Assembly: GCA_038116945.1 (NCBI GenBank)
Contig: JAYOEY010000007.1
Coordinates: 99,408 to 163,407, forward strand
Length of the DNA: 64,000 nucleotides
Direction of reading: 5' to 3'
From: JAYOEY01 sp038116945
GTDB taxonomy: Bacteria; Pseudomonadota; Alphaproteobacteria; MPNO01; UBA2964
Positions 63,359 to 64,000 of the stretch are shown piece by piece; within the stretch, counting starts at the first letter, position 1, and every line of letters begins with the position of its first letter. A program made the translations under genes and the position numbers. The notes under the pieces are model-generated. The model saw only the letters and a program-made list of their open reading frames with translations, was not told where the DNA came from and ran no database searches.

Positions 63359-63985
63359 ATGAACTTGACCAAAATTAGATGGTGTATTTTCGTGAGCCTC
63401 TGGCTGGCGTCTTGGCCCCTGTACACAGCCGCCCAACAGCCAACTTGGGAAAAGCAGATGATTGCCGGGGGCACTGCCAAGGAAAAAGGAAACTTACCGG
63501 AAGCCGAAAAACAGTTACGGGCAGCCCTGGAAACAGCAAAAAAATTTCAGACGCCTGACCAGCGGACAGCAACAAACTTGAATAATCTTGGGGAAGTGCT
63601 CCATCTGCTCGGTCGTTATTCCGAGGCTGAGCAACATTTCGGGCATGCCTTGGGCATTATGGAAAAAACCCATGGTCCGAACCATAGCGGCATTGCGATG
63701 ATCCTAAACAATATCGCAGGTTTGAAAAGCTCACAGGGCCAATATGCAGAGGCCGAACCGATTTACAAACGAGCAATGGGCATTTCCCAAAAAGCATTTG
63801 GACCGGATCACCTCAGAGTGGCATTGGGGCTGAACAATTTGTCTCATCTATACAGAAAACTGGGTCGTTATGCCGAAGTAGAGCCGCTAATGAAGCGCTC
63901 ATTGAAAATTCTCGAAAAAGCCGTTGGCCCAAATCACCCTCATGTTGCCACGGTCCTTGGCACTCTAGCGGACACCGATATGTAG
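63359..63985 (+). pseudogene. Secreted tetratricopeptide-repeat protein, possibly cut short by an in-frame TAG
   Basis: The 208-residue product has an N-terminal signal-like segment MNLTKIRWCIFVSLWLASWPLYTAAQQ and three to four 42-residue kinesin-light-chain-like TPRs, for example ATNLNNLGEVLHLLGRYSEAEQHFGHALGIMEK and VALGLNNLSHLYRKLGRYAEVEPLMKRSLKILEKAVGPNHPHVA. It stops at TAG 63983-63985, in the middle of the next repeat (LADTDM, stop, QARHV), and the frame then stays open to the window end. This suggests a nonsense change in a longer gene rather than a natural C-terminus, but the remaining sequence is only 15 bases. Function is unknown. Confidence 0.6.
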
Positions 63986-64000
63986 CAAGCTCGACATGTA

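Noticed and set aside
63037..63480. A minus-strand frame with SELGQKQT and SARLKFCLNPKQ
   Set aside because: It translates repeat-type intergenic DNA and overlaps the amidohydrolase and TPR genes; reported as repeats instead.

Overview
The window is a chromosomal segment of a GC-rich alphaproteobacterium, probably in the Rhodospirillales in the broad sense. That placement is an inference. It rests on a Rieske/cytochrome b/cytochrome c1 operon, the long acidic-tailed (CTC-type) form of bL25, the prs-rplY-pth-ychF and lgt/MidA-like/pgeF gene orders, a short UbiK, an RpoH-family sigma factor and many TRAP and branched-chain-amino-acid-type transporters. I saw no rRNA, tRNA, CRISPR array, integrase or transposase. 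No gene-free stretch exceeds 300 bases.

Region 1 (1-17345) is a transport and catabolism region. It begins with a TRAP transporter whose binding-protein gene carries an in-frame amber codon, followed by intact dctQ and dctM. Next come three glutathione transferases of a LigE/LigF-like layout around a MetE-like zinc methyltransferase, then a complete liv-type ABC transporter. Two further TRAP binding proteins on the minus strand each have their own terminator. A phytanoyl-CoA-dioxygenase-family protein, a second dctQM pair and a second Fe(II)/2-oxoglutarate-type oxygenase follow. Together they suggest uptake and oxidative or glutathione-dependent processing of organic acids or aromatic compounds; the substrates cannot be read from the sequence.

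Region 2 (17369-33335): a MoxR ATPase, DUF58, BatA/DUF4159 and vWA/GATase-like membrane protein operon, divergent from DUF1285, a CoA pyrophosphatase, a small membrane protein and CCA-adding enzyme. Then a secreted protein, hemF, an unusual coiled-coil lipoprotein, trmL, and petABC for the cytochrome bc1 complex.

Region 3 (33399-43658): an orphan secreted protein, then the tightly overlapping mtnP-mtnA-aldolase/dehydrogenase operon. This operon is the most interesting candidate system here: it looks like a methylthioadenosine (or 5'-deoxyadenosine) to DHAP shunt in which the aldolase and the aldehyde-handling dehydrogenase are one protein. A histidine-rich sensor kinase, a dienelactone hydrolase and a three-lipoprotein operon containing an M48 metalloprotease follow.

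Region 4 (43678-58647) is core: ychF, pth, rplY, prs, a lipoprotein, pgeF, a MidA-like methyltransferase, lgt and hldD on the minus strand, then ubiK, a YbjN protein and proC on the plus strand. An RpoH-like sigma factor, a TetR regulator, an FkbM methyltransferase and an EnvZ/OmpR-type two-component pair complete it.

Region 5 (58738-64000) is more accessory: yaaA, a winged-helix/TolB-like/TPR regulator, a tiny ORF, an enamidase-like amidohydrolase and a TPR protein cut by a stop codon. Two kinds of short dispersed repeat lie around the regulator and amidohydrolase genes.
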